From Chryseobacterium luquanense (GTDB lineage Bacteria; Bacteroidota; Bacteroidia; Flavobacteriales; Weeksellaceae): a stretch of DNA of 64,000 nt. Where the stretch lies: assembly GCF_026460945.1 (NCBI RefSeq), contig NZ_JAOVZV010000001.1, positions 186,001 to 250,000 on the forward strand, written 5' to 3'. Both the position numbers and the translations under genes were made by a program. The notes below the pieces were generated by a model. The model saw only the letters and a program-made list of their open reading frames with translations, was not told the DNA's origin and searched no databases. Below are positions 54,574 through 63,879 of this stretch, piece after piece (position 1 is the stretch's first letter; every line of letters starts with the position of its first letter).

Positions 54574-55338
54574 ATGTTTTCATTAAAAAATAAAAAAGCC
54601 GTTGTAACTGGCGGAGGAAGCGGAATTGGACAGGCGATTGCTGTTCAGCTTGCTTCGAATGGTGCGGAAGTTCATATTCTTGAAATTACAGAACAGAATG
54701 GACAGGAAACTTTAGAAAAAATCAAATCAGCGGGAGGAAATGCGAAAGTTTATGCCTGTGATGTTTCAAAACAGAAAGATGTCTTAGCAGTTTTCGATCA
54801 GATTGGAGCGATCAATATTTTGGTTAACAATGCAGGAATTGCACATATCGGGAAAGCAGATACAACTTCTGAAGAAGATTTTGACAGAATTTATAATATC
54901 AACATTAAAGGAGTTTACAACTGTCTTTTTGCTGCGATTCCGCAGATTAGAAAATATGGTGGCGGTGTGATTATCAATATGGCTTCCATTGCTGCGTTGG
55001 TGGGAATTCCTGACCGTTTTGCGTACAGTACAGCAAAAGGTGCGGTAAAAGCAATGACCATGAGTGTTGCCAAAGATTATATCAGTGAAAATATCCGTTG
55101 TAATTCGATCTCTCCAGCGAGGGTGCATACGCCTTTTGTGGATGGATTTTTACAGAAAAATTATCCTGATAATATTGAAGAAATGTTTGAGAAATTATCG
55201 AAAACACAACCCATCGGAAGGATGGCTCAACCTGAAGAAGTTGCCTCGTTGGCGCTGTATTTATGCAGTGATGAAGCGTCATTCATCACTGGCGTAGATT
55301 ATCCTATTGACGGTGGCTTTACTACTTTGAACAATTAA
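54574..55338 (+). CDS. SDR dehydrogenase, probable 2-keto-3-deoxy-L-fuconate dehydrogenase
   Basis: 254 residues; start chosen at MFSLKNKKAVVTG (an upstream in-frame ATG adds 13 residues read from a repeat). Classical SDR: GGGSGIG (13-19), NNAG (85-88), catalytic Ser138, Tyr151, Lys155. In the pathway it would oxidise the C4 hydroxyl to give 2,4-diketo-3-deoxy-L-fuconate. Assignment by order and by similarity in style to BDH2-like SDRs. Confidence 0.8.
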   Translation: MFSLKNKKAVVTGGGSGIGQAIAVQLASNGAEVHILEITEQNGQETLEKIKSAGGNAKVYACDVSKQKDVLAVFDQIGAINILVNNAGIAHIGKADTTSEEDFDRIYNINIKGVYNCLFAAIPQIRKYGGGVIINMASIAALVGIPDRFAYSTAKGAVKAMTMSVAKDYISENIRCNSISPARVHTPFVDGFLQKNYPDNIEEMFEKLSKTQPIGRMAQPEEVASLALYLCSDEASFITGVDYPIDGGFTTLNN

Positions 55339-55381
55339 AATTTGTAAATTAAGCTAAACTTTTGATTCGGGCTACACACCC

Positions 55382-55495
55382 CTAGCCCCGATAGAAACGG
55401 CATCATTTTTTGTCATTGCGGCTGCGAAACAGTTCAACTTCTTATCTCAATTGTCCGCAATGACAAAAAAGATACAGTGGATAGCGGGATTAGCT
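55382..55495. repeat. Palindromic REP/MITE-like element
   Basis: Inner perfect 15-bp inverted repeat TTTTTTGTCATTGCG (55406-55420) / CGCAATGACAAAAAA (55456-55470), with outer imperfect inverted arms CTAGCCCCGATAG and CTATCC-type (GGATAGCGGGATTAGC). Inserted between two operon genes; no transposase. Confidence 0.7.
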
Positions 55496-55528
55496 TCAAA
55501 TAGAATTATACCTTCTAAAAAAAATAAT

Positions 55529-56380
55529 ATGAAATTAATAAAATTCGGAAAACCGGGACAGGAAAAACCGGGAGTCATTATTGATGATAAAAGATATGAT
55601 GTTTCTCATCTGGTAAAAGATTACGATGAAAACTTCTTTTCCAGTGACGCTATTGAAAATTTAAAATCGGAAATAAACACACAGAATTTACCCGAAATTT
55701 CTGCCGATGAAAGGCTGGGATCACCTTTGGCCAGACCATCCAAGATCATCTGTGTAGGATTGAACTATAAAGATCACGCAGCAGAGACTAATGCTCCGAT
55801 TCCACAGGAACCGATTTTGTTTTTTAAGGCTACGACGGCAATTGTGGGTCCGAATGACGACCTGATTATTCCAAAAACCAGTACAAAAACCGACTGGGAA
55901 GTTGAGCTGGCCATCGTCATTGGAAAAAAAGCGAGCTATGTTTCTGAGGAAAATGCGCTGGAACACGTTGCAGGTTATGTTCTGCACAACGATTACAGCG
56001 AAAGAGCCTTTCAGCTGGAAAGAAACGGACAGTGGGTAAAAGGAAAAAGCTGTGACACTTTTGCGCCGATCGGCCCTTTCATTGCGACGCCGGACGAGAT
56101 TGAAGACGTTCATAATCTGCGTTTGTGGCTGAAAGTGAATGGAGAAATTTTGCAGGATGGAAATACTTCCAATCTGATTTTTGATGTGCCTTTTATTGTG
56201 AGCTACATCAGCCAGTTTATGACTTTGCTTCCCGGAGATATTATCAGTACGGGAACGCCTGCCGGTGTCGGTTTGGGACAAAAGCCTGAGCCTTGGTATC
56301 TGAAACCAGGCGATGTGGTGGAACTGGGAATTGACGGTTTGGGAAGCAGTACCCAGAAAGTAAAAGCATACGACGAATGA
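55529..56380 (+). CDS. Fumarylacetoacetate-hydrolase-family protein (diketo-deoxyfuconate hydrolase)
   Basis: 283 residues from ATG 55529; the longer ORF would start inside the palindromic element. FAH-fold features: ICVGLNYKDHAAE, EPILFFK, DWEVELAIVIG with metal ligands Asp/Glu, and STGTPAGVG. In this pathway it cleaves 2,4-diketo-3-deoxy-L-fuconate to pyruvate and lactate. Overlaps the mutarotase gene by four bases. Confidence 0.85.
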   Translation: MKLIKFGKPGQEKPGVIIDDKRYDVSHLVKDYDENFFSSDAIENLKSEINTQNLPEISADERLGSPLARPSKIICVGLNYKDHAAETNAPIPQEPILFFKATTAIVGPNDDLIIPKTSTKTDWEVELAIVIGKKASYVSEENALEHVAGYVLHNDYSERAFQLERNGQWVKGKSCDTFAPIGPFIATPDEIEDVHNLRLWLKVNGEILQDGNTSNLIFDVPFIVSYISQFMTLLPGDIISTGTPAGVGLGQKPEPWYLKPGDVVELGIDGLGSSTQKVKAYDE

Positions 56381-56706
56381 AAAAATTCTGTCTCGCTCTC
56401 GACTTAATTGATGACCCTAAACTGATTGCCGAATACGAAAACTATCATCAAAATATCTGGCCAAAAGTCAGACAAAGTATTTTGGATTCCGGAATTATAA
56501 ATATGGAGATTTACCGTGTTCAAAATCGGTTATTCATGATTATTGAAGCTGAGGACAGTTTTTCTTTTGAGGCTAAAAATGATGTGGATCAAAACAATCC
56601 GAAAGTTCAGGAATGGGAAGAATTGATGTGGAAATTCCAGCATCAGTTGCCCACTTCGAAAGAAGGAGAAAAGTGGCGGTTGATGGACAGAATTTTTACG
56701 TTATAA
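56377..56706 (+). CDS. L-rhamnose/L-fucose mutarotase (RhaM-type)
   Basis: 109 residues. MKKFCLALDLIDDP and YHQNIWPKV (His24) are the family start, EIYRVQNRLFMIIEAED follows, and KWRLMDRIFTL is the end. It interconverts anomers of 6-deoxysugars, speeding entry into oxidation. Translationally coupled to the hydrolase upstream. Confidence 0.88.
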   Translation: MKKFCLALDLIDDPKLIAEYENYHQNIWPKVRQSILDSGIINMEIYRVQNRLFMIIEAEDSFSFEAKNDVDQNNPKVQEWEELMWKFQHQLPTSKEGEKWRLMDRIFTL

Positions 56707-56722
56707 ATAAGATTTGAAATAA

Positions 56723-57547
56723 ATGATTATAGATTCTCACGTACATTTCTGGAATTTTAATCCGGTGCGCGATGCCTGGATTACGGAAGAAATGACGGCA
56801 ATCCGGAGAGATTTTTTGCCGGAAGATTTTTCTTTGCTTTTAAAAGAAAATCAGGTTGATGGATGCGTTGCTGTTCAGGCTGACCAAAGCGATGACGAGA
56901 CTACTTTTCTGTTGGATTTAGCTAAAAAAAATCCGATGATTAAAGGAGTTGTCGGCTGGATTGATTTGGCTTCTGACAAACTTGAAGAGTCTATTGAAAA
57001 TTATCAGTCTGAAAAATTAATTAAAGGTTTCAGACACGTTGCAGAGGGAGAAGATATGGGTTTTTTACTGCAGAAGAAGATTCTAAAAGGAATCTCTACA
57101 CTTCATCAGTTTAATTATACTTTTGATATTTTGTTGAGACAGGATCAGCTTTCAGATGCGGTAAAACTTTCGGAGAAACTTCTTGAGCAACCTTTCATTC
57201 TGGATCATTGCGGCAAGCCCGATCTGAAGACCAACGAACTGAAAGACTGGAAAGAAAATATTTCGGAACTGGCTCAAAACCCAAATGTCTATTGCAAAGT
57301 TTCGGGACTTTTAACGCAGGGAAACTGGAATTTGGCTGACGAAAAATCCATTTTTGAAATTTTTGATTTTGCCTTTTTGAAGTTTGGAATTAAACGTTTG
57401 GTTTTCGGAAGCGACTGGCCTGTAATGTTGCTGGGAGGAAATTATGCTTTGTGGTTGGAATTGATTTCAAAATATTTGGAACAATTTTCAATAGAGGAAC
57501 AGGAATTTTTTTTCTCGGGGAATGCCGTGGAATTTTATAAACTATGA
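56723..57547 (+). CDS. Amidohydrolase-type sugar lactonase (L-fucono-lactonase)
   Basis: 274 residues. The TIM-barrel amidohydrolase signature HVHFWN (about 6-11), LDHCGKPD (about 158-165), and FGSDWPVML (about 232-240) fits the 2-pyrone-4,6-dicarboxylate lactonase/fuconolactonase group. It should open L-fucono-1,5-lactone to L-fuconate. 16 bp after the mutarotase. Confidence 0.86.
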   Translation: MIIDSHVHFWNFNPVRDAWITEEMTAIRRDFLPEDFSLLLKENQVDGCVAVQADQSDDETTFLLDLAKKNPMIKGVVGWIDLASDKLEESIENYQSEKLIKGFRHVAEGEDMGFLLQKKILKGISTLHQFNYTFDILLRQDQLSDAVKLSEKLLEQPFILDHCGKPDLKTNELKDWKENISELAQNPNVYCKVSGLLTQGNWNLADEKSIFEIFDFAFLKFGIKRLVFGSDWPVMLLGGNYALWLELISKYLEQFSIEEQEFFFSGNAVEFYKL

Positions 57548-57678
57548 TTTTAAAGGCACAAAAGATTTTGACACATGAGTCACATTAGATTTAAGTTTAA
57601 TGCTTTGAGAATATTTAGAGCACATAAGTTTAAAAATCAAAGATTTTTATTGCTGAAAAAATCTTTTTACACACTTTA

Positions 57679-57806
57679 GTCTTGGCTGAGTAGAACGCTT
57701 TTGCCTCAATGATATAATTAATTTTATTTGAATCGACGAAACTTCGTTTGCAAACGAAAATACACAGAACAATTCTCAAAAATTCTTGCGGTCATTGTGC
57801 CTAAAA
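57679..57806. repeat. Dispersed intergenic repeat, copy 3
   Basis: Split copy: CTTGGCTGAGTAGAACGCTT (57682-57701), then TTTGCAAACGAAAATACACA and ACAGAACAATTCTC, with about 40 bp of extra sequence between. Directly before the last SDR gene. Confidence 0.55.
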
Positions 57807-57832
57807 GACTTTTAAAAAATTATTTTTAAATT

Positions 57833-58615
57833 ATGAATTTACATCTCGACCATAAAGTGATCATCGTAAGCGGCGGTGCGAAGGGAATCGGAAATGCCAT
57901 TGCAAAAATATTAGCTGAAGAAAATGCTTTGCCCATTATTATCGGCAGAAATGAAAATGATAACGGAAAAGCAGTTCAGGAAATCGTTAAAAATGGTGGA
58001 AAAGCTGATTTTGTGACCGCTGAACTTTCTCAACCTGAAGAATGCAAAAAAGCCATAGATGAAGTCGTAAAAAAATATGGCAAAATCGATGGGATTGTGA
58101 ATAATGCAGGCGTGAACGATGGTGTTGGTCTTGAAAATGGTTCTTATGAAGGTTTCATTTCATCTTACCATAAAAACGTGGTGCATTACTACCTTTTGGT
58201 GCATCACGCACTTCCCTATCTGAAGGAAAGTAAAGGTTCTATTTTAAATATTGGAAGCAAAACTGCAGAAACCGGACAAGGCGGAACTTCAGGTTATGCC
58301 GCAGCAAATGGTGCCAGAAATGCCCTGACAAGAGAATGGGCAGTGGAACTTTTGCCTTACAGCATCCGTGTGAATGCCATCATCGTTGCCGAAGCATGGA
58401 CTCCACTTTACGAATCGTGGATTTCTACTTTTGAAAATCCTGAAGAAAAATTGAAAAGTATTACTTCAAAAATCCCTTTGGAAAGCCGCATGACGACCTC
58501 AGAAGAAATTGCAAATATGGCGGCATTTCTTTTATCGGAAAAATCTTCGCATACCACTGGGCAATTGATTCATGTGGATGGTGGGTATGTGCATTTGGAC
58601 AGGAGTTTGGGGTAA
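57833..58615 (+). CDS. SDR oxidoreductase, probable L-fucose dehydrogenase, with YxxxN motif
   Basis: 260 residues. GGAKGIG (14-20), NNAG (90-93), Ser142 and Tyr155 are in place, but the catalytic Lys is Asn159 (GYAAANGARNALT). SRVNA-like core otherwise typical, ending HVDGGYVHLDRS. By exclusion it is the first enzyme of the operon, oxidising L-fucose to the lactone. The Lys-to-Asn change is unusual for a working classical SDR and may be a subfamily trait. Confidence 0.75.
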   Translation: MNLHLDHKVIIVSGGAKGIGNAIAKILAEENALPIIIGRNENDNGKAVQEIVKNGGKADFVTAELSQPEECKKAIDEVVKKYGKIDGIVNNAGVNDGVGLENGSYEGFISSYHKNVVHYYLLVHHALPYLKESKGSILNIGSKTAETGQGGTSGYAAANGARNALTREWAVELLPYSIRVNAIIVAEAWTPLYESWISTFENPEEKLKSITSKIPLESRMTTSEEIANMAAFLLSEKSSHTTGQLIHVDGGYVHLDRSLG

Positions 58616-58721
58616 AATGGATACCTTTTTTGGTCGACTGTAATCATTAGTTAAAAGATTTACAATTTATCTAAACAAAAATTTGAAAGTAAGAATTATA
58701 ATCTTCAATAAAAATTTTTAT

Positions 58722-58729
58722 TAACTTTG
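58722..58729 (+). promoter_or_regulatory. -7 promoter element of the ParE-type pair
   Basis: TAACTTTG matches TANNTTTG, 16 bp before the antitoxin ATG at 58745; -33 not clear. Confidence 0.4.
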
Positions 58730-58744
58730 ATAAAAATATGACCA

Positions 58745-58999
58745 ATGAGTTCTAATACGTTACATATAATCAACCAAAAACTGAAAGATGAACCGGAGGA
58801 AATTCTCAAACAGGTTTTAGGATATTTGGATGGAATTGTTGAAAACAAATCTGAAAAAAATTGGTATGAACATAATGTCAATTACCAATTGACAGATCAG
58901 CAGAAACGTGAATTGGATGCAATGGAAAATTTGAAAGACGAAGATTTTATGCCTATTGAAGATTTATTTGCTGAAATGAAGGCAAAGTATGGTGTTTAA
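58745..58999 (+). CDS. Antitoxin-like protein of a ParE/RelE pair
   Basis: 84 residues, acidic (MENLKDEDFMPIEDLFAEMK at the end), helical N terminus (IINQKLKDEPEEILKQVLGY). Its stop overlaps the toxin by 11 bases. Build is that of small antitoxins whose C-terminal helix wraps the toxin. Confidence 0.7.
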   Translation: MSSNTLHIINQKLKDEPEEILKQVLGYLDGIVENKSEKNWYEHNVNYQLTDQQKRELDAMENLKDEDFMPIEDLFAEMKAKYGV

Positions 59000-59282
59000 A
59001 ATGACCACTACTTCCGAAGCTAATAGAGACATTATAAATTCTTTCGAATATTACAAAAATGTCGCTGGTAAAAAAGTGGCAGATAGTTTTTTCAAGGATT
59101 TTAAATTTACAGTGAGCAAAATAAAAAAAATTTCTTACTATGAGAAAATCCATAATGATTTCCATCGGTTACCATTTAAAATTTTTCCGTTCATCATTAT
59201 TTATAAGATTGAAAAAGAAAAACAAATCATCAGAATTTTCAGAGTTTTTCATACTTCACAAAATCCTGAAAAATATCCATAA
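58989..59282 (+). CDS. ParE/RelE-superfamily toxin
   Basis: 97 residues. EANRDIINSFEYYKN, VADSFFKDFKFTVSKI, RLPFKIFPFIIIYKIE and VFHTSQNPEKYP are the secondary-structure landmarks of ParE-like toxins. Start is ATG 58989 or ATG 59001. Such toxins act on gyrase or on translation. Followed by a bidirectional terminator. Confidence 0.8.
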   Translation: MVFKMTTTSEANRDIINSFEYYKNVAGKKVADSFFKDFKFTVSKIKKISYYEKIHNDFHRLPFKIFPFIIIYKIEKEKQIIRIFRVFHTSQNPEKYP

Positions 59283-59283
59283 A

Positions 59284-59312
59284 AAAAGCGGAAGAAAAAA
59301 TCTCCCGCTTTT
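59284..59312. terminator. Bidirectional terminator between toxin and carB
   Basis: AAAAGCGG (59284-59291) / CCGCTTTT (59305-59312) with a 13-base loop; A- and T-rich flanks serve both convergent genes. Confidence 0.7.
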
Positions 59313-59332
59313 ACTTTATCTCAATCCGAAAA

Positions 59333-62300
59333 CTACATCGTTTCCATCTTAAAGCTCATACTTTCAATCACTTTCAGGATCGCTTCAACTGTATCCATTG
59401 ATGTTAAACAAGGAACACCGTTTTCAACGCTCATTCTTCTGATCTGGAAACCGTCTCTTTCAGACTGTTTTCCTTTCGTCATCGTGTTGACAACGTACTG
59501 AACTTTTCCTTTCTGAATCAAGTCGATTAAGTTTACACTTTCCTCTCCGATTTTGTACCCGATTTTGCATGGAATACCTTTTTCTTCGAAGAATTTTGCA
59601 GTTCCTTCTGTTGCCCAGATTCTGAAACCAACTTCGTGGAATCTTGAAGCTAAATCAGCAGCTTCCTGCTTGTGTTTATCAGCTACCGTAAATAAGATTG
59701 AACCGTGCATCGGAACCTTTCTTCCAGCTGCAACCAATCCTTTGTAAAGTGCTTTTTCCAAAGTCGTGTCTTTCCCCATTACTTCTCCTGTAGACTTCAT
59801 TTCTGGGCCTAAAGAGATATCAACTTTCGTTAATTTTGAGAAAGAGAACACGGGAACTTTTACGAAAACACCTTCTTTGTTTGGAACCAATCCGTTTTTG
59901 TAGCCTAAATCTTTCAGTTTCTGACCTAAAATTGCTTTCGTAGCAAGATTTGCCATCGGAACATCCGTAATTTTAGATAAGAAAGGAACTGTTCTTGACG
60001 AACGTGGATTCACTTCAATTACGTACACATTTCCTTCAAAAAGAACGTACTGGATATTCATTAAACCAATTACATTCAATCCTTTAGCTAATCTTTGAGT
60101 ATAATCAACCAAAGTATCGATTTCTGCCTGAGAAACATTCTGTGGCGGATACACAGCAATCGAGTCACCGGAATGAACTCCTGCTCTTTCGATATGTTCC
60201 ATAATTCCAGGAATAATTACCGTTTCGCCGTCACAAATTGCATCGACTTCCACTTCTCTTCCTGTAATGTAACGGTCTACCAAAACCGGCTGATCCGGAC
60301 TTGCATCTACCGCAAATTCCATGTAGTGCGCCAATTCTGCTTCTGTGTACACAATTTCCATGGCTCTACCTCCCAAAACGTAGCTCGGACGAACCAAAAC
60401 CGGGTAACCAATTTCGTTGGCAATCACAATCGCTTCTTCTTTTGAAGTCGAAGTTTTTCCTAGAGGCTGAGGAATTCCCATTTCCTGAAGGGCTTTTTCA
60501 AACTTATCTCTGTTTTCAGCTCTATCCAAATCTTCCAGTGAAGTTCCTAAAATCTGAACGCCGTAAGCGGCTAATTTATCTGCTAAGTTGATGGCAGTCT
60601 GTCCACCAAACTGTACAACAACACCTTTTGGTTTTTCCAGGTCGATGATGCTCATCACATCTTCTTCCGTCAAAGGTTCGAAATATAATTTATCTGAAAT
60701 CGAAAAGTCTGTAGAAACGGTTTCAGGGTTATTGTTGATTATAATCGCTTCATAACCCATTTCTTTGATCGCCCAAACCGAGTGAACCGTTGCGTAATCA
60801 AATTCAACTCCCTGCCCGATTCTGATTGGTCCGGAACCTAGAACGATGATTTTTTCTTTATCGGTTACTACAGATTCGTTTTCTTCCTCGTAAGTTCCGT
60901 AGAAATATGGAGTTTCAGATTCAAATTCAGCTGCACAGGTATCTACCATTTTGTAAACCGGCACAATTCCGTTTTCTTTTCTGAAATTGTACACCTCTCT
61001 CTGCGTAGATTCCCATAAATGAGCGATATTCTGATCTGAGAAACCTAATTTTTTAGATTCAATTAAAATATCTTTATCGAATCTGTTCGCTGCAATTGTC
61101 TTTTCGAAATCAACTAATTTTTTTAATTTCCAGATGAAGAATTTATCGATTTTACTCCATTCTACGATTTGTTCCCAGTCGTAACCTCTTCTTAAAGCGT
61201 CACAAATGATGAACAGTCTTTCGTCATCACAAACTCTGATTCTTCTTTCGATATCTTCGTCAGTTAAAGCTGCAGCCTGTTTTGTTTTTAAACCTAAATG
61301 TCTCAAACCTGTTTCCAGAGAACGCACTGCTTTTTGTAGAGACTCTTCGAAGTTTCTTCCGATTGCCATTACTTCACCAGTCGCTTTCATTTGAGTTGAC
61401 AGTCTTCTGTCAGCCGTCTCAAATTTGTCGAAAGGAAATCTTGGGAATTTAGTTACCACATAATCCAAAGCAGGCTCGAAACATGCGTAAGTTTTTCCTG
61501 TAACCGGATTCATAATTTCATCTAAAGTCAATCCCACAGCGATTTTAGCAGCAATCTTAGCAATCGGATAACCAGTTGCTTTTGATGCCAATGCCGATGA
61601 ACGGGAAACTCTTGGGTTTACTTCGATAATGTAGTAATCGAATGAATGCGGGTCTAAAGCCAACTGTACGTTACATCCACCTTCAATTCCTAAAGCTCTG
61701 ATGATTTTCAGTGAAGCATTTCTCAAGAGCTGGTACTCTCTGTCTGAAAGCGTCTGAGATGGCGCCACAACAATTGAGTCTCCTGTGTGAACTCCCACCG
61801 GATCTATATTTTCCATATTACAAACCACAATCGCATTGTCGTTTGCATCACGCATTACTTCGTATTCAATTTCTTTGAAACCTGCGATTGATCTTTCGAT
61901 CAGACACTGCGTAACCGGACTGTATTTCAATCCCAATTCAGCAATTTCCTTTAATTCAGTTTCGTTGGCAGCGATTCCACCACCAGTTCCACCCATTGTA
62001 AAGGCAGGACGAACAATCACCGGATAACCGATTTCGTCAGCAAAACGGAGTGCTCCTTCAACTGTTGTTACGATGTCAGATTCCGGAACCGGTTCGTTTA
62101 ATTCTCTCATCAATTCACGGAACAGATCTCTGTCTTCCGCTCTGTTGATTGCAGAAAGTGTAGTTCCTAAAACTTCCACTTTGCATTCTTCTAGAATTCC
62201 TGATTTCTCCAGTTCTACGGCCATGTTCAAACCTGTTTGTCCACCAAGTGTTGGTAAAAGTGCATCCGGACGCTCTTTTCTGATGATGTGACTCACAAAC

Positions 62301-62512
62301 TGAAGTGAAATCGGCTCGATGTAAACCTTGTCAGCAATTTCAACATCCGTCATAATCGTCGCAGGGTTTGAATTAATCAAAATCACCTTGTACCCTTCTT
62401 CTCTCAGTGAAAGACAAGCCTGCGTTCCTGCGTAATCAAATTCCGCCGCCTGACCGATGATAATTGGGCCGGAACCGATTACTAAAATTGTTTTTATGTC
62501 GTTTCTTTTCAT
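59333..62512 (-). CDS. carB: Carbamoyl phosphate synthase large subunit
   Basis: 1059 residues. Two ATP-grasp halves, each opening with a GSGPI(I/R)IGQ motif (about residues 13 and 560), Gly-rich loop [10 protein letters not shown] in the first half, and a C-terminal MGS-like allosteric domain ([16 protein letters not shown] onward). It makes carbamoyl phosphate from bicarbonate, ATP and ammonia supplied by CarA. Downstream of carA with a 235-bp repeat-rich gap. Confidence 0.96.
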   Translation of the reverse strand: MKRNDIKTILVIGSGPIIIGQAAEFDYAGTQACLSLREEGYKVILINSNPATIMTDVEIADKVYIEPISLQFVSHIIRKERPDALLPTLGGQTGLNMAVELEKSGILEECKVEVLGTTLSAINRAEDRDLFRELMRELNEPVPESDIVTTVEGALRFADEIGYPVIVRPAFTMGGTGGGIAANETELKEIAELGLKYSPVTQCLIERSIAGFKEIEYEVMRDANDNAIVVCNMENIDPVGVHTGDSIVVAPSQTLSDREYQLLRNASLKIIRALGIEGGCNVQLALDPHSFDYYIIEVNPRVSRSSALASKATGYPIAKIAAKIAVGLTLDEIMNPVTGKTYACFEPALDYVVTKFPRFPFDKFETADRRLSTQMKATGEVMAIGRNFEESLQKAVRSLETGLRHLGLKTKQAAALTDEDIERRIRVCDDERLFIICDALRRGYDWEQIVEWSKIDKFFIWKLKKLVDFEKTIAANRFDKDILIESKKLGFSDQNIAHLWESTQREVYNFRKENGIVPVYKMVDTCAAEFESETPYFYGTYEEENESVVTDKEKIIVLGSGPIRIGQGVEFDYATVHSVWAIKEMGYEAIIINNNPETVSTDFSISDKLYFEPLTEEDVMSIIDLEKPKGVVVQFGGQTAINLADKLAAYGVQILGTSLEDLDRAENRDKFEKALQEMGIPQPLGKTSTSKEEAIVIANEIGYPVLVRPSYVLGGRAMEIVYTEAELAHYMEFAVDASPDQPVLVDRYITGREVEVDAICDGETVIIPGIMEHIERAGVHSGDSIAVYPPQNVSQAEIDTLVDYTQRLAKGLNVIGLMNIQYVLFEGNVYVIEVNPRSSRTVPFLSKITDVPMANLATKAILGQKLKDLGYKNGLVPNKEGVFVKVPVFSFSKLTKVDISLGPEMKSTGEVMGKDTTLEKALYKGLVAAGRKVPMHGSILFTVADKHKQEAADLASRFHEVGFRIWATEGTAKFFEEKGIPCKIGYKIGEESVNLIDLIQKGKVQYVVNTMTKGKQSERDGFQIRRMSVENGVPCLTSMDTVEAILKVIESMSFKMETM

Positions 62513-62519
62513 TTTTAAA

Positions 62520-62747
62520 TTTATCCTTTTGTTGTTGAACCCTTTCGGGTTCGGATGATGATTGTTTCACCAATACCATAGGTTTCACCTACGGCTATTT
62601 ATATTGAATCCTTCGGATTCTTCTAATTTCCACCTTTAATTTGCAGCGAATTGCCCGCAGCCCGACTTGAGTGGAGCTCTTTTTGTGAGGAGGCACGACG
62701 AGCAAAAAAGCGGGAACGGAAGGCGGATAAGCTGCCCAAATAATCTC
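62520..62747. repeat. Hairpin-rich repeat block between carA and carB
   Basis: Contains CCTTTCGGG, CATAGGTTTCACCTACGGC and AATCCTTCGGATT mini-hairpins, then a GC-rich patch (GAGTGGAGCTCTTTTTGTGAG). The first part is of the same family as the block at 63880-63990. Confidence 0.6.
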
Positions 62748-63821
62748 CTAATTTTTAAAATCCTCCATCATCGTGATGAAATCATCAAACAAATAATTCG
62801 CATCTTCAGGACCCGGACTCGCTTCAGGGTGATACTGAACTGAGAAGCACGGATGAATCTTATGTCTAAGACCTTCATTTGTTCTGTCATTCAATGCGAT
62901 ATGAGTCTCTATTAAATCTGTTTCTTTAAGGCTCTCCTGATCAACAGCATAACCGTGATTTTGAGAGGTAATTGCTACTTTGTTTTTTTCTAAATCCAAA
63001 ACAGGGTGATTTCCTCCTCTATGACCGAATTTTAATTTGAATGTTTTTGCACCGCAAGCAAGGCCAATCAACTGATGTCCAAGGCAAATCCCGAAAATTG
63101 GAACTTTACCGAGCAATCCGCGGATCATTTCTAGAGCTTTTTGGTTGTCTTCAGGATCTCCGGGACCGTTGGATAACATAATTCCATCCGGATCCATCAG
63201 CAAAATTTCTTCTGCTGTAGTATCATGAGAAACAACAATTATGTCGCAGTTTCTTTGAGATAATTCTCTGATTATCCCTAATTTAGATCCAAAATCCACA
63301 AGCACTACTTTAAGTCCTCTTCCCGGATTGGCGTAAGAAGTTTTTGTTGAAACCTGCTCTACCTGATTTGTTGGGAAAGTAGTTGATTTTAATTCTTCAA
63401 CGGTAATATTTTCGTCTGCATCTGCATTCACGATTTTTCCTTTTACCACACCTGAGTTACGAAGAATTCTTGTCAGCCTTCTGGTGTCAATTCCTGAAAT
63501 TCCTGAAAGATTTTTCTTTTTAAACAGTTCCTGTAACGTAATCTGAGTTCTGAAATTGGAAGGCAAATCGCAAATTTCCTTTACAATAAGACCTTTAATT
63601 GCAGGCTCGATGCTTTCGTAGTCATCACGGTTGATCCCGTAATTTCCGATCAGCGGATACGTCATGCAAACAATCTGACCGCAGTATGACGGGTCAGAAA
63701 TCAATTCCTGATATCCTGTCATTCCGGTATTGAAAACCACCTCTCCTGCTGTCTCCAAATCTGCTCCGAAACCTTCTCCATGAAATACTTCACCGGACTC
63801 CAGTATTAATTTTTTCTTCAT
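62748..63821 (-). CDS. carA: Carbamoyl phosphate synthase small subunit
   Basis: 357 residues. N-terminal CarA domain (GFGADLETAGEVVFNTGM) and C-terminal glutamine amidotransferase with Cys246 in GICLGHQ, His331 and Glu333 in HPEASPGP. It hydrolyses glutamine and channels ammonia to CarB. Leads the carA-carB order on the minus strand. Confidence 0.96.
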   Translation of the reverse strand: MKKKLILESGEVFHGEGFGADLETAGEVVFNTGMTGYQELISDPSYCGQIVCMTYPLIGNYGINRDDYESIEPAIKGLIVKEICDLPSNFRTQITLQELFKKKNLSGISGIDTRRLTRILRNSGVVKGKIVNADADENITVEELKSTTFPTNQVEQVSTKTSYANPGRGLKVVLVDFGSKLGIIRELSQRNCDIIVVSHDTTAEEILLMDPDGIMLSNGPGDPEDNQKALEMIRGLLGKVPIFGICLGHQLIGLACGAKTFKLKFGHRGGNHPVLDLEKNKVAITSQNHGYAVDQESLKETDLIETHIALNDRTNEGLRHKIHPCFSVQYHPEASPGPEDANYLFDDFITMMEDFKN

Positions 63822-63879
63822 TTTAACTTTTATCTTTATTTCTATTTTTTAATCTTTTCCAACCTATCTGATTTTTGAT

